Positions 37,541 to 48,370 of a stretch of 64,000 nucleotides of DNA are shown here, piece after piece. The notes under the pieces were generated by a model. The model had not been told where the DNA came from, ran no database searches, and was given only the letters and a program-made list of their open reading frames with translations. Positions within the stretch are counted from its first letter, which is position 1. Every line of letters starts with the position of its first letter. The stretch comes from Lycorma delicatula. Its lineage: Eukaryota > Arthropoda > Insecta > Hemiptera > Fulgoridae. The stretch spans positions 63,135,529-63,199,528 of the forward strand of contig NC_134456.1 of NCBI RefSeq assembly GCF_047948215.1, in the 5' to 3' direction. The position numbers and the translations under genes were made by a program.

Positions 37541-37867
37541 ATGAAATTCGAGCGAGTTGCATTATTAAATGATTCTAACCTGTCTGACCCCCATAATATA
37601 GTATTCTGTTGTAAAAATTTATCTAGCAAATACGATTTAATTACATTCTTAGACAATATACAAGATGATATTGAAAGTTTATATAAAAAATACACTCCCA
37701 CAGAATTTACTATTCAATTAAATTGTGAATATGATAAACCTTTTTTTGTTTTTACCGGTAAAAAACTTTTTAAACAAGTCATTGTGGAAAAAATAAAACT
37801 TTTTAATGAAAATAAATCGTCTATTGATGTCGCTTTTCAAAGTGTATTGAACAGTATTTTGAATTGA
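37541..37867 (+). CDS. 108-codon ORF of unknown function, possibly virus-like
   Basis: An uninterrupted ORF starting MKFERVALLNDSNL and ending QSVLNSILN. The product is mixed acidic/basic and hydrophilic, with no signal peptide, membrane segment or cysteine motif. I do not recognise the family. It has normal codon composition for a real protein and lies between the CRE/kappaB cluster and a Polinton-like virion gene on the same strand. After the stop, a second stretch to 38090 (ALHGSLLKQTWNVSDKTFTD, ending NNIK) could be the C-terminal part of the same protein displaced by a frameshift. Confidence 0.5.
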   Translation: MKFERVALLNDSNLSDPHNIVFCCKNLSSKYDLITFLDNIQDDIESLYKKYTPTEFTIQLNCEYDKPFFVFTGKKLFKQVIVEKIKLFNENKSSIDVAFQSVLNSILN

Positions 37868-38090
37868 AACGCAAGCTAAAAAAAGATATATCTGTATGTG
37901 ATTTGTTGCTGTGTGTTGTGATTGCGGATAAAAACACGCATTACATGGATCTTTATTAAAACAAACGTGGAATGTTAGCGATAAAACTTTTACAGATATT
38001 AATGAATTTTTAATAGGTATGAAATATAATAAGCTATTTAATGCTATAAAATGTAAAGCGAAAAAATATAAAGGAAACAATATTAAATAA
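37868..38090 (+). pseudogene. Frameshifted continuation or second small ORF
   Basis: Open for about 50 codons from ALHGSLLKQTWNV to KAKKYKGNNIK then TAA at 38088-38090, in a different frame from the preceding ORF. It lacks its own early ATG, so it is best read as the tail of a broken gene. Function unknown. Confidence 0.35.
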
Positions 38091-38192
38091 TATATTTACT
38101 GCGCCACTAGTTCTTCTGGTGACCAATAGGAGTGCTAGTGTCGCAGCTCCAGGACCACGACGTGGCGAACGTTCAACCCAGTATTTCCAGAC

Positions 38193-38452
38193 ATCGATTT
38201 GGAAGTCGAGAGTTCCAGCGTTCAAGCCCTAGTAAAGCCAGTTATTTTTACATGGATTTGAATGCTAGATCGTGGATACCGGTGTTCTTTGGTGGTTGGG
38301 TTTCAATTAACCACACATCTCAGGAATGGTCGAACTGAGAATGTACAAGACTACACTTCATTTACACTCATACATATCATCCTCATTCATCCTCTAAAGA
38401 ATTATCTAAACGGTAGTTACCTGAGGCTAAACAGGAAAAAGAAAGAAAGAAA
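38193..38452 (+). mobile_element. tRNA-derived SINE, copy 6 (head truncated)
   Basis: Begins inside the head (CGATTTGGAAGTCGAGAGTT), has the B-box GTTCAAGCCC, the body GGGTTTCAATTAACCACACA and ends AACAGGAAAAAGAAAGAAAG. The 90 bp before it (38100-38192) are GC-richer and unassigned. Confidence 0.85.
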
Positions 38453-38463
38453 GACATCAAGTT

Positions 38464-38768
38464 GAACCCACCGGGTTGGTGTAGTGGTGTACGCGTCTTT
38501 CCAAATCAACTGATTTGGAAGTCGAGAGTTCCAGCGTTCAAGTCCTTGTAAAGTCAGTTATTTTTACACGGATTTGAATACTAGATCGTGGTTGCCGGTG
38601 TTGTTTGATGGTTGGGTTTCAATTAACCACACATCTCAGGAATGGTCGAACTGAGACTGTACAAGACTACACTTCACATACACTCATACATATCATCCTC
38701 ATTCATCCTGTGAAGTATTATCTGAAAGGTAATTACCGGAGGCTAAACAACAGGAAAAAGAAAAGAAA
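38464..38768 (+). mobile_element. tRNA-derived SINE, copy 7
   Basis: Head CCCACCGGGTTGGTGTAGTG, AAATCAACTGATTT, B-box GTTCAAGTCC, then the common body and the tail GCTAAACAACAGGAAAAAGA. It follows copy 6 head-to-tail with only about a dozen bases between; GACATC follows both tails. Confidence 0.88.
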
Positions 38769-38863
38769 AGACATCGTGCCGACGATGATATAATTTGATT
38801 ATGTTAAGAGTTTTTATGTGAATAAGTTATATGTTTGTTTTTATTTTTTCGCTCTAAATATCT

Positions 38864-39594
38864 ATGTCGTGTCTATTATCAATTTATGGTAATAATTCTG
38901 TGAATAAAAGACAATTTTTTCCTCCAATCAACCTTTCCGATGGAAAATTTGACTTTGGTTTAAAATAGCTGATGAAAGCCAACACCATTCCAAACGTTGA
39001 AGAGAATAAAAACAATAAATTGTGTTTCGAGTTCGATAAAGATATCAAAAAAGATGAAAATAATAATAATAAGTTAACTAAAAACCATTACATAAACATA
39101 CCAACGGGTAGTCATGAGATTGAAAATATTGCTGAATATATACAGAGAGAAATGAGAAAAATTAAAAAAAAACATTTCCTTGAAGGCGAACAGCAATACA
39201 TTACAAACTGAAATTAAAAGCAGTGTATGGATAGATTTTTCACGTAAAGATTGGCAGTGTGTTGGGTTACGGATCGAGAATTCTCAAACCAAATGTAACA
39301 CACGTATCAGATCAAATGATAAATATAGCTCCTGTAAATATAACACGTATAAAATGTAATATTATTTCGGATAGTTATAAAAATGAAAAGCTAGATCGTA
39401 TTTAGTACGATTTCCCGTTAAGTGAAGATCCGGGTGATATGACTGAAGAATATCCATTCTATACTGAATTTGTACCCATAGAAGTGAGAGAAATTTATGA
39501 TTTAGTGATAGAGTTGACTGATGAAAATCATAATTTGTTAAATCTACGCGGTGAACGACTGAGAATGTCATTAGTATTGAGACAATGTAAATAA
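38864..39594 (+). pseudogene. Polinton/adintovirus-like virion protein, probably penton-type, broken
   Basis: The ORF starts MSCLLSIYGNNSVNKRQFFP, is interrupted by an in-frame TAG just before 38972, continues with KNHYINIPTGSHEIENIAEY to a stop at 39211, and then goes on in two other frames: first EIKSSVWIDFS, then KPNVTHVSDQMINIAPVNIT and, at the end, LLNLRGERLRMSLVLRQCK with TAA at 39592-39594. FFPPINLSDG, IPTGS.EI..I, VNI..I.CNII and NLRGE are hallmarks of a roughly 220-residue protein repeated in insect and cnidarian genomes beside Polinton-type genes. I take it as a minor capsid (penton-like) protein from memory of that family. At least one stop and two frameshifts make it non-functional. 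Confidence 0.6.
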
Positions 39595-39633
39595 ACTATT
39601 GTAATTGAATTTTTATTTTGCTATAAGTAGATA

Positions 39634-39765
39634 ATGCCTTTTATATCTGAAAGTGATTATGAGTTTTTTTGTTAGAAAACATTTCAAATGTTTTCTAACA
39701 TTGAAGAAAACATTAACAGACTGAAGAAAGCATTAAAAAATTAAATTCTCTAGGATTTCAAATTA
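39634..39765 (+). pseudogene. Possible next gene of the virus-like element, fragment
   Basis: Forty bases after the virion gene an ATG opens MPFISESDYEFF, then breaks at once, with a second piece EENINRLKKALK in another frame. The spacing and strand suggest the next gene of the same element, cut off by the LINE that begins near 39770. I do not recognise the product. Confidence 0.3.
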
Positions 39766-39769
39766 ATCA

Positions 39770-42700
39770 TAGGGGGAATTGGTTTGCTTCGCATTTCTCC
39801 TGCCACCACCCCATTCGTTTGCCCAAAGCATTAGACAGAATGTCTGTACCACAAACGGCTATTGTTCCTCGAAAAAGTTTAGCGACCAGTGTCCTAAATA
39901 GCTCCTAGAGCTTACCTAACATCGTGAGCGGACTAAGCGCGGTGCTATACACCAACGGCTTACGTGTCCCAACCGCTCACTTGTCATATATTTACTAAAA
40001 TGGGTAGGCTCACCTCGTCAACTACTAAAAATATAAATGACATCCATAATAAAATTTATTTCGTCTTGGCAGCAATTCGCTGCGATGCCTAGGTTGCTGA
40101 ATGCCAGTAAGTACCTGTTCACCATTTTATAGCGCTAGGAGCCATAATAATTGGCTGGTGATCAGCCATACTCAGGGTTAGCTTCCCACGGCAATGCGGC
40201 AAAAGTCTTTCTCTTAAGTAAACTACGGATGCCGGTTCAACAAAGCAACCGCATCTAGGAACTCCCACACGGTCCGATAATGCGGCTCTCGCCACATTGT
40301 CTCGCATGTGAGTGGCCAATTTTCCCTTTCACCTCTAAGCTCCAGAGTGGCCCGGTCTCTGCCCCTCCCAAGAACAGGGCAGTCAAACATCAGGTGTTCA
40401 TCTGACTGGACCACCCCACAGACGCACAGCTCATCAGCTGCCAGGGGGGAACCGAAACAAATATTGGTTCAAGTTAGCGTGGTTGGTGAGCACCCGAGCA
40501 TCCGTTACCCTTAAAAACGAACTCGAAGCATACCTCCTCTCCCTCAAATTCTGTATAAACTTATACAAGGATCTTCCCTTAGTCGTGGTGTCCAGCTGCT
40601 ATACTGGATATAGTGAGGCTTTGCAGCCTCTTCCGCAGGCGGGAGATGGGCAACTGAACGAAAGTTAGATAATTTAGTGCATTGTGATTACCGTTCCGCT
40701 CCGGTACTGGCCCGGCTCGAAACCGCATCCCAAATACCGCGGCCTCCCGGCCTCTTCGCAATTTCCACATGGCTGCATGAACTTTCACCACTAAATCGAT
40801 TGGGATAGCCTTTCCCAATACAGTGGTAGCCTCGTAGGAAGTTGTTTTAAAAACACCCGTATATACAATTAAGGCTCTGCTCTGGATACTCCTTAAATTC
40901 TGAAGAAGTGCTCTATTCATATTCAACCTATGCATCCAAACGGGTGCCGCGTAAGAGGTCATGCTGTCGAAGACACCTCGGTACACCATGTACATTTGAT
41001 GGCCCGACAACTCATAGTCTTTCCGAGCTCCTAAGTTTTTGCATCACTGAGACAGCGTCTACCGCTACTTGCCTAATGTGGTTGTTAAACAGCAACTTTT
41101 CATAAAAAAAAACACCTAGGTACTTATGAACCCTCACTCCGCTGATTACACAGCCTTTATATTTAATATGGGGGTTACGACTGTACGATAATTTGTTTAA
41201 ACTCTTGAGAAGTATAAACTTCGTCTTGGGCACAGAAATCTTTAAATTTTGAATATCCATCCAGCCCTCTGCGGTTGACAAGACTGCCTGCGGCTAGTCT
41301 TCTAGCTGTGGTCGTAAATTACCACGAACTAAAATGAGACAGTCATCGGCGAAAGCCTGGGTCGTGACCCCTTGTGGAAATGTCAATCCCAGAAATTCAT
41401 CGAATACCAGGTTCCACAGCAGGGGACCGAGAACGGAACCCTGCGGGCTTCCCCTGGTAACAGATTTTTCCACAACTAGGTGCTCCAGTTAAGAGACCCC
41501 GTGAATAGCCTGCCAAGCGGCTCTCTTATGACAGGCAGCAGATGGAATAATATATCCGGGTCAAGTTGGTCAATTCCCGGTGCCTTTTTCAGTGCCATTC
41601 GAGAAACCAATCGGTCTATATCAACGGGATCTACAGCCCATACGCTAGAGAAGAGCATAGCCCCCGCCCTAACACCGACCTTTGCTTCACCCTTCGGAGC
41701 ATCTGGAAATAGAATATCCAGAAACGCCTGGTAAGTCGCCACAGATGTTAAAGTGTGGTCACGACCACCAAACCCGCATCGAACACTGGACAGCACGTGC
41801 AATAGCTTTGGCTGGTAACATGATTTTGCGAGCTGCCAGGGGTTGCGCTGCAACTCACGCATGGAGTCTTGCCATGACTTGAGTCTGGCTTCCTTGATGG
41901 CACGAACTTACTCATTATGGGCGTGCCGGTAGATCCGCAGACCCTCAGCGCGCACGTAATCAATGATAATCCCCGTTAGGGGGCGACGCTGTTATCTTCT
42001 TCTAGCGGACCTAACTCTGGCGCTCAGCACGCTAAGGTCACAAGAACACCACTCTTTCCCGGGTTCCGCCTGCGTTTAACAGACGACTCCCCGAAAGCAG
42101 CGGTCATGACAGTTCTAGGTACTCTCCGATCAGCGGACTGGCCACTACCTAAGCGTCCGTCCATTGGCCGAGGCCACCATAGGACCCTATTGCATCCAGT
42201 CTTGATGGCCCGGCCGAAATGTTCAGCCATCAATTCGACCTCCTCCTTGTGTTCCATACGCCATTCCAACCCCTGCAAGGCAGCTGCGCACTCGCGCCAC
42301 AACCTATCCAGATCCAGGCCCCTTAGGTTATAGCGACCCGAATCTGGAGCTCTTAGACCGCCTCCGTAAACGATCCCGATGATGATGCCTGGGAGACCGT
42401 CCAGAATCCTGCCCAACTTCGCCAACAAGTCATCGATACTCCATCCATGCTGGAAGTATCCCGACACCAGTACGATATCGAGCGTACCCCTTGTGATTCA
42501 TACAACGGTGAATTGCTCATCAGATCAATGGGGAATCCGGAAGACACCCAACGAATCTGAGCCAACCACGATCGTGGAGAGCGGCCGTCTTCTACGAGAA
42601 TGAATAACTTCCCTATCCCCGACCGCGTATGGTTCCTGGATCAAGAGGACCTCTTAGATTGTACTCCTCAAGGAGCCTCATGGCTTCACTGGTGGCCGCC

Positions 42701-42950
42701 CGGGAATGATGCAGCTTTAACTACCCTAGGCGCAAGCGTTCGACATGGTGGAGTCCATCCTCAAAGGCTTCCCCCAACTCAGGCATCGGCATACGCCGTA
42801 TTGTTCACGGCGCCTGAGTACAAAACTCATCTCCCGCGTTCGATTATGGGTATGGCGAACGGAACTGGAAATTTGCTGGTCATGCCTCATAATAATTCAG
42901 CCGTCGTCTTAATAAAAAGATGCGAGTAAAACCTCGCCGCAAAAACTAAT
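39770..42950 (-). mobile_element. R1-clade-like LINE, copy a (decayed)
   Basis: Sudden shift to GC-rich sequence at about 39770, inside the virus-like block. On the minus strand the order is endonuclease, RT, then a C-terminal CCHC-type region and a 3' UTR ending near 39770. The 5' limit near 42950 is uncertain; 42950-43690 is GC-richer unassigned DNA that may be its 5' part or another element. Confidence 0.65.
40150..42690 (-). pseudogene. LINE ORF2 (endonuclease plus RT) pseudogene, copy a
   Basis: Minus strand, several frames. Endonuclease: LLIQEPYAVGDR near 42640, then VVGSDSLGVFRI and LDIVLVSGYFQHGWSIDDLL. RT: ALKKAPGIDQLDPDILFHLL near 41560, GSPQGSVLGPLLWNLVFDEF near 41430, and the catalytic FADD with DCLILV near 41350. 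The thumb region follows (40579-41281), then a zinc-finger-like CVCG..QSDEHLMFDCP near 40420 (C-X-C-X8-H-X4-C). Endonuclease type and order match R1/jockey-group LINEs. It has many stops and frameshifts. Confidence 0.75.
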
Positions 42951-43689
42951 TGAATTTACATTTATTGGCTAACTTGGAAAGAGGTAACTAGCCTTACACA
43001 TCAAATCAACGATGGAGTTCTACACTTAAGTTAAGAAGGGAGACGCCGTTGCCCAGCAGAGACCACGTGGAGGTATCTCTCAGCATGACCAGTAGCTTGG
43101 AAAACTTCTTCAGGGGCTCCTGACTAGGCGAGTTTGTTCGAGAACGAGCGTGTATAGCTCGGAATCTCAGATAGGAAGGAAAATAAAAGATAGATAGAAC
43201 AGAAAACAGTGTTTATGTGACCAAGCCGTATGAGTGTATTTAGGTGTGTAATTTTTTTGTCGTGGTTTGGCTTGGAGAAGAGCACACGGATATTTTAGTC
43301 GGAATAGGCACGATGAGGCGTTGTATATGTATGTTTGTGTGATTTGTTCGTGTGCCGTGTGGATGTTTTAAACCACCTCAGCGTCCAGGGCAGTATCCCC
43401 TTGTAATGTGGCAACCCTACCTGTTGTACACTTCAAGCAGTCCTGTGTTTTGTGTGCCTTAGCGGTTGTGCTAAAACTAAGACTAAAATCTAACTAAAAC
43501 TAAGCTTAAATCTAAAGAGGATAGGCCAGGGTTAATCCTTTCAACCGCGCAGAATACCCATTTCGTGAACGAACTCGCTGAAAATCCTACATGCTACCTT
43601 ATTGTCCACTATTTCACTGGTCTGTCCATAATTTACCCAACTCTCTATTACACACACCTTTTAGGTTTACCAAGGAACGGAGCGTGTTT

Positions 43690-44090
43690 TCACAAAGGTA
43701 GTTGACATTATGGGAAAAGTTAGATTACTCACCAATGCAAAGACCTAAGTACTTTATTTTGTCCTCGTGCAGTATGGAAACTCCGTCCATCTTAACGTTT
43801 CGGTGTACGAAAGGGATTTCGTATTTTTCAAGCTAATTTGCTCTTTTTTGGTGAGAACTGGAGTTTAGCCTCTTCGCCCCAGTTAGAGATTACATCTAAG
43901 GCAGTACATGCTCTGGCCTCTATTTCGGCTCTCGTTTCGCCTTCTACAAGTACCAATATGTCATCAGCATAAGCGACCACTGAGGTCGGAATTAAGCAGT
44001 TTATTAATTATAACGTTCCAAAATATTGGACCCCGAGGACAGACCCCTGCGACTGCCCTTCGTTGGTTCTTTCCCCCCCCCCCCCACATC
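43690..44090 (-). pseudogene. LINE RT fragment
   Basis: On the minus strand: SQGSVLG, then after a frameshift PIFWNVIINKLLN, then VVAYADDILVLVEGETRAEI with the intact YADD catalytic pair, followed by ALDVISNWGEEAKLQFSPKK. Only the palm region remains. It abuts the 3' end of the next LINE and is a separate, differently diverged copy. Confidence 0.7.
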
Positions 44091-44380
44091 ACTGGGCCGG
44101 ACATCCAGTTAAGTATACTCGGCCCAGGGACGTGTCCTTTACTATAAGGCGGTCTTCCCACCCTCCGGTTTTACACCCAGTACGGCAGGTCAACCGCCCC
44201 GGTACAGATCTTTTGTTTGCCTGCCTCTAATTTCCACCAAGGGAGGCCAAGGCCGGCTATGCCGTTCCCAACCCCCCCCCCCCCCCACGACAGGAACAGG
44301 GTCTCGGTCTTTATGCCTTTTCGCCTCTAACCGGCGTGACCAGCACAGGGGGCGCACGCACCCCCAGAACCAGCCCCCCC
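44073..44380 (-). repeat. Runs of G on the LINE sense strand (C runs on +)
   Basis: C13 at 44073-44085, C15 at 44272-44286, C5 at 44361-44365 and C7 at 44374-44380 on the + strand. On the minus strand these are G runs in the 3' UTR just after the LINE stop codon. Such spacing allows G-quadruplex formation, which is inference. Confidence 0.7.
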
Positions 44381-46850
44381 GGCCGGGTCTAGGTCTTTTC
44401 TTTCCCCGCGATTTCTCCCCTGGAGTCCCCGTCCCCTCATTGAAATCCGCACACCAAGGCATGCAGGCTCTCAGTGACGGGGCTGTCCACCCTTCCCTAT
44501 CACCGAATACGCCCACGGTTCCCCCGTCTTGACTCCTCTTCTTTGGTTCGAAGAACTGTGCTAGCAAAGTTTTTGAAAACATTCCAATTTTGCTCGTTGA
44601 CTAGCGCCCACTCAATTATATTGTCAGCATCCAAATTTTTGTCTACAATAAATTGTCTATATTGTCCCCACCTCCAGCAGTCAAACACCGTGTGATTCAC
44701 ATCGTCCACCTCCTGGCAGGATTCGCAATAAGGTGTATCTCTTCTGCCAAATTTTTTAAGGTAGTGTCCAAAATACCCATGACCGGACATAAGTTGTGTA
44801 ATATAAAAATTTACTTCACCATGTTGGCGGTCCAACCAAGCATCCAGATTGTGTGTGAGCCTTCTGGTCCAGGCCGCCACATTGGCCCCATCCCACGCCT
44901 CTTTCCACCACTGTCTGGTCATTGCTTCAGCCTCAGCCCTACTGCGCCCTTCCACTCTTAGTTTCCTACTTCTGACCTGCAGGTCTATCGGCGGAACCGA
45001 CGCCAAAACACACGATGCCTCGTATGACAATGTTCTATAGCCAGCCACCACTCCTAGTAATGTCGTCCGATGCATACTTCTTAGCTTCTCTTTGTTCCGT
45101 TGCACTCTAATTGCCTCTGCCCAGACAGGCGCCGCGTACAGCGCTGCAGACACCACTGCAGATGTTATCAGCCTCCTTTTAGATGCCCCCGGTACTGTAT
45201 GCTCTGTAAATAACCTTCTAATAGCTTTGATAGTAGGTACAACTCTCTTGCACACCTTATCGATGTGCCCACCAAACTTGAGGCTCTTATCTATGGTTAC
45301 TCCAAGGTATTTAGTGCTGCTGACCTCTGTTATATCCTCTCCAATGATCGCATCTCGATTCCCCCACTCGCAACTCGAACGCTACGAAGTCTTCTTCTGC
45401 CCGTGAAGAGGATACACCTGTTTTTAGCCGGGGACACCTCCATGTTGTTGCTAGTAAGCCATGCATCTATAAGTTGTAGAGAGCGGTTTGCCTTGTTCTC
45501 CACATCATCCAACTCTTTGTCTTTCACAAGTATTGCAATATCATCGGCGTAGGTAACCACGTCGACTCCTCCCGGATACGGTAACCGTAGCACTTGATCA
45601 TAGAAAATGTTCCACAACAGAGGCCCTAAAACGGACCCCTGCGGGACACCTCCAAAGACTTGAAATTTCTCCACTCCCTCCACTGTACGGACCTCCGTCC
45701 ATCTCTGTGCCAGATAGTTGTCTACCTGATTCAATAAGTAGTCGCTTATGTTCATTTATCCAAGCGCTGTTATGATGGCCTCCCACGGCACCGACCCGAA
45801 CGCATTTTTTATGTCCAGTTGGATCATCAGCGGGATCTTTCTGGTCCTCCAGGTTCCCCTCCGACCCTCCGCAGCCCAGTTAACCACCTTGTTAATAGCG
45901 TCCATGGCCGAACAGCCCTTACGAAACCCGTATTGCCCAGGATGCAGACTTCCGCTTTGATCCAGTTCAGCTTGAATCCTAACCGCAACAAGTCTTTCAG
46001 CAGCCTTGCCCATGTTATTTAGAAGACTAATAGGGCGGTACTCGCAGGTACCAGGGTTTGGCAGGAATACTGTTCTAGCCTCTTTCCAACATTGGGGGAA
46101 TGTTGCGGTGCTGTATTCTGTGACTCATAACATCCGTAATCTCCCATGGGATCCTTCTTGCAAGGCCTTTGATGACCGCAGCCGGGATACCATCTGGGCT
46201 CGGACTTTTCTTGTTATTAAGTTTATCAATAGCAGCCATCACTTCGTCCTGTGCGAACCTGCCACGTTCGCACAGTACTACCTCCTGTCTCATCACCTCC
46301 TCCCGCGGGAAGAGCACAGACATCTGACGTGTTGCTTCCTCTCTACTCAGCACTGGTACTCTTCTCCTCAGCCGTTTCATTATGATTTGAAAGGCTCACC
46401 CCCACGGGTCAGCGTCAAGCTCACCGCACAATTCCCTCCACTTTGACCTCTTGGCGTTTTTGATAAAAAAATTCAGCCTTTTCCGAGCCTCCCTATAGGC
46501 TTCCATGGCCCATTCACGATGGGCCTCGGGTCCTGGTCTTGCCCTCAGTCGCTGAGCCGTTCGCTTGCATTGTTGTAGTGTTGTTCTTTGTTAAGCTATT
46601 TCCTGGCTTCACCAGTACACAGGGTGATGTCTATGTGTTACTTCCGGTATTTCAGAAATTTCGTGCTTAACTATTTCCTGGAAAACCTCCGGATCTAGTC
46701 TCCTGCCATATGATATTTTCCTTGCCGCTCGCACCACAATTTCCACCTGTCTGTCGGTGAGTCCTTTGGTCTCCACAATCTTCCAGGTCTTTTTTTCTTG
46801 AGTCTTAGATGACCCAGTGCCACTTGTCTCCATCCCCTCCTCCATAGAGT
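44090..46850 (-). mobile_element. R1-clade-like LINE, copy b (5' truncated)
   Basis: The best preserved of the R1-like copies. From 46845 down to 44500 most of ORF2 after the endonuclease is readable in long open pieces; a GC-rich, G-run-containing 3' UTR follows. No endonuclease is found upstream of 46850, so the copy is 5' truncated, or the endonuclease was lost. Confidence 0.75.
44500..46845 (-). pseudogene. LINE ORF2 (RT to C-terminal zinc finger), copy b
   Basis: Open pieces on the minus strand: 46609-46845, 46075-46380, 45756-46013, 45330-45755 and 44500-45255. The linker has VYWWSQEIA and EAYREARKRL; the RT fingers have NNKKSPSPDGIPAAVIKGLA; the palm has QYGFRKGCSAMDAI, MIQLDIKNAFGSVPW, GGVPQGSVLGPLLWNIFYDQ and the catalytic TYADDIAILV. 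The C-terminal part carries CESCQEVDDVNHTVFDC, a CCHC-type finger, and ends RRGNRGRIR. Only a few frameshifts separate the pieces, so this copy is younger than its neighbours. Confidence 0.85.
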
Positions 46851-46905
46851 TGAAGTAAATTGATTATTTTAGTATTTGGGGGGTTCGGGCCCCCCAAATT
46901 TGGGA

Positions 46906-47168
46906 AAAAATTTTTGGGGCTCCAAAAGATGCGTAATCTTCTGATTCGTACAGAACCGTGAGGACTTTCTGCTAGGTCCACCCGTTCAAGAGTTATAAGA
47001 GATCAAAATTCCCAAAATTACTAGGGAATTTGACTGAAAATTTTTTATGGCGTCAAAAGATTTCACATCTTTTGATTCGTGCAGAACCGGGAGGATTTTT
47101 CTCTAGGTCCATCCAGTCAAAAATTATTAGGGATTAAAGTTTCCCTAATAACTAGACGATTTGACTTA
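46906..47168. repeat. Two diverged tandem units of about 131 bp
   Basis: The units share CAAAAGAT, TTCTGATTCGT-CAGAACCG, GAGGA-TTT-CT-TAGGTCCA and the end ATTTGACT. Copies are 46906-47036 and 47037-47168. The block lies between LINE copy b and the next LINE fragment; it could be a LINE 5' UTR or a separate satellite-like remnant. Confidence 0.6.
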
Positions 47169-47505
47169 GAATTCTCCTGTCTTACAGTAAAACAACGAAA
47201 AAGTTTCTAAGTGGTTGTTTACTACTTTTGGCAGGCCTGTATTGTCCTGCCAATCGACTTAGAATATTTTACACTGAATAACAAAGCAATACACTATATG
47301 TATAACCAAAAAACTTAATTAAAAATTTATCCGTTGGTCAATACTCATGAAATTTTACATACAACTTTATGACACCTTCCTTTTGTAGTCCTGTCTACTT
47401 CCGAAGCCTGAAACCAAGAATTTCCTGTCCAAAAATCACTTCATTCCGACACCTGTTGTTTCTATAAGCCAAATGACTTAAAAATCGAAAAAACGTTATA
47501 AAAAA

Positions 47506-47732
47506 GTAATTCGTGAACCAAATATCGTAAAATTTTAAACAATTGTCCAGTAACCTTAACACAATAAACCGTCCTACTTTTCCGATGAAAAAACCTTAAT
47601 AACCCGTATAAAAAAACAAGTAATCCGTGAACCAAATATCGAAAAATTTTAAACAATTGGCCAGTAACCTTAACACAATAAACCGTCCTACTTTTCCGAT
47701 GAAAAAACCTTAATAACCCGTATAAAAAACAA
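47506..47732. repeat. Two nearly identical tandem units of 114 bp
   Basis: Each unit begins GTAAT-CGTGAACCAAATATC and includes CAGTAACCTTAACACAATAA and CCGTCCTACTTTTCCGATGA. The copies differ at only a handful of bases. Tandem promoter-like monomers of this kind occur in 5' UTRs of some LINEs. Confidence 0.85.
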
Positions 47733-47830
47733 TTTTCCGCGGAGCTAGTCTACTTCAACCTCTCGGTCTGAGTATCCACACTCAACGTTGGTTCTTGCGT
47801 CAACGTTTCACCACCAATAGTCAGCCGTAC

Positions 47831-47866
47831 CATTTACTTTCAGAACAGAGGTTCTGAAAGTAAATG
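47831..47866. repeat. Perfect 16-bp hairpin with 4-base loop
   Basis: CATTTACTTTCAGAAC, loop AGAG, then the exact complement. A strong stem-loop at the 3' side of the tandem repeats. Confidence 0.8.
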
Positions 47867-47894
47867 ACTATCAATTTGTTAACGTCCCGTGGAC

Positions 47895-48370
47895 ATCCAA
47901 GGTCTAACAGACCATCCAGGATGGACGGCCACCAAACGTTGTCGGCCCTCTTATGTCAAGACTGATACCGAGTACCATTCTATACCGACTATTCCTAACT
48001 TTCAATACTACAAACTTAATCGCATCTGCTGTCCCTACTCCGTGCCTAAAGCCAAATTGTCGGTCACTAATCCCCTCACGAGCCCGAAAGAGCTGATCGA
48101 GACGGTAGGAAATCAATATTTCAAGGATCTTTCCGAGTACCGCAAGAAGCGTGATCGGTCTATATGATTTCACGACAGTCCTTTCCAAGTCAAGAGACTT
48201 AAGGATCAGCCGGATATTTTCCATTCTAGTGGGAAAAACACCCTGTTCTAAACACCTATTGAATAATTAAACTAGGTGGTTTCTTAGTCTACCCCAGGCC
48301 CGCTTAACTAGTTCACCGGTAACGCCATACCCGGCGCTTTTTTATTTGAAAGAGAAAAAACCGCCTCTTT
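47895..48370 (-). pseudogene. LINE RT fingers fragment
   Basis: On the minus strand: GVTGELVKRAWGRLRNHLV near 48300, RCLEQGVFPTRMENIRLIL, then SYRPITLLAVLGKILE and SDRQFGFRHGVGTADAI, then VLGISLDIRG with the conserved Asp. The sequence fits the R1-clade RT N-terminal region. It stops before the catalytic YADD motif. Confidence 0.75.

Noticed and set aside
7015..38768. tRNA genes at the A-box/B-box matches
   Set aside because: No cloverleaf or anticodon stem follows; each match is the head of a SINE with a conserved body and tail.
44190..44582. 130-codon minus strand ORF rich in Gly, Arg and Pro
   Set aside because: It lies in the G-run 3' UTR of a LINE and overlaps its C-terminus; the composition comes from the homopolymers.
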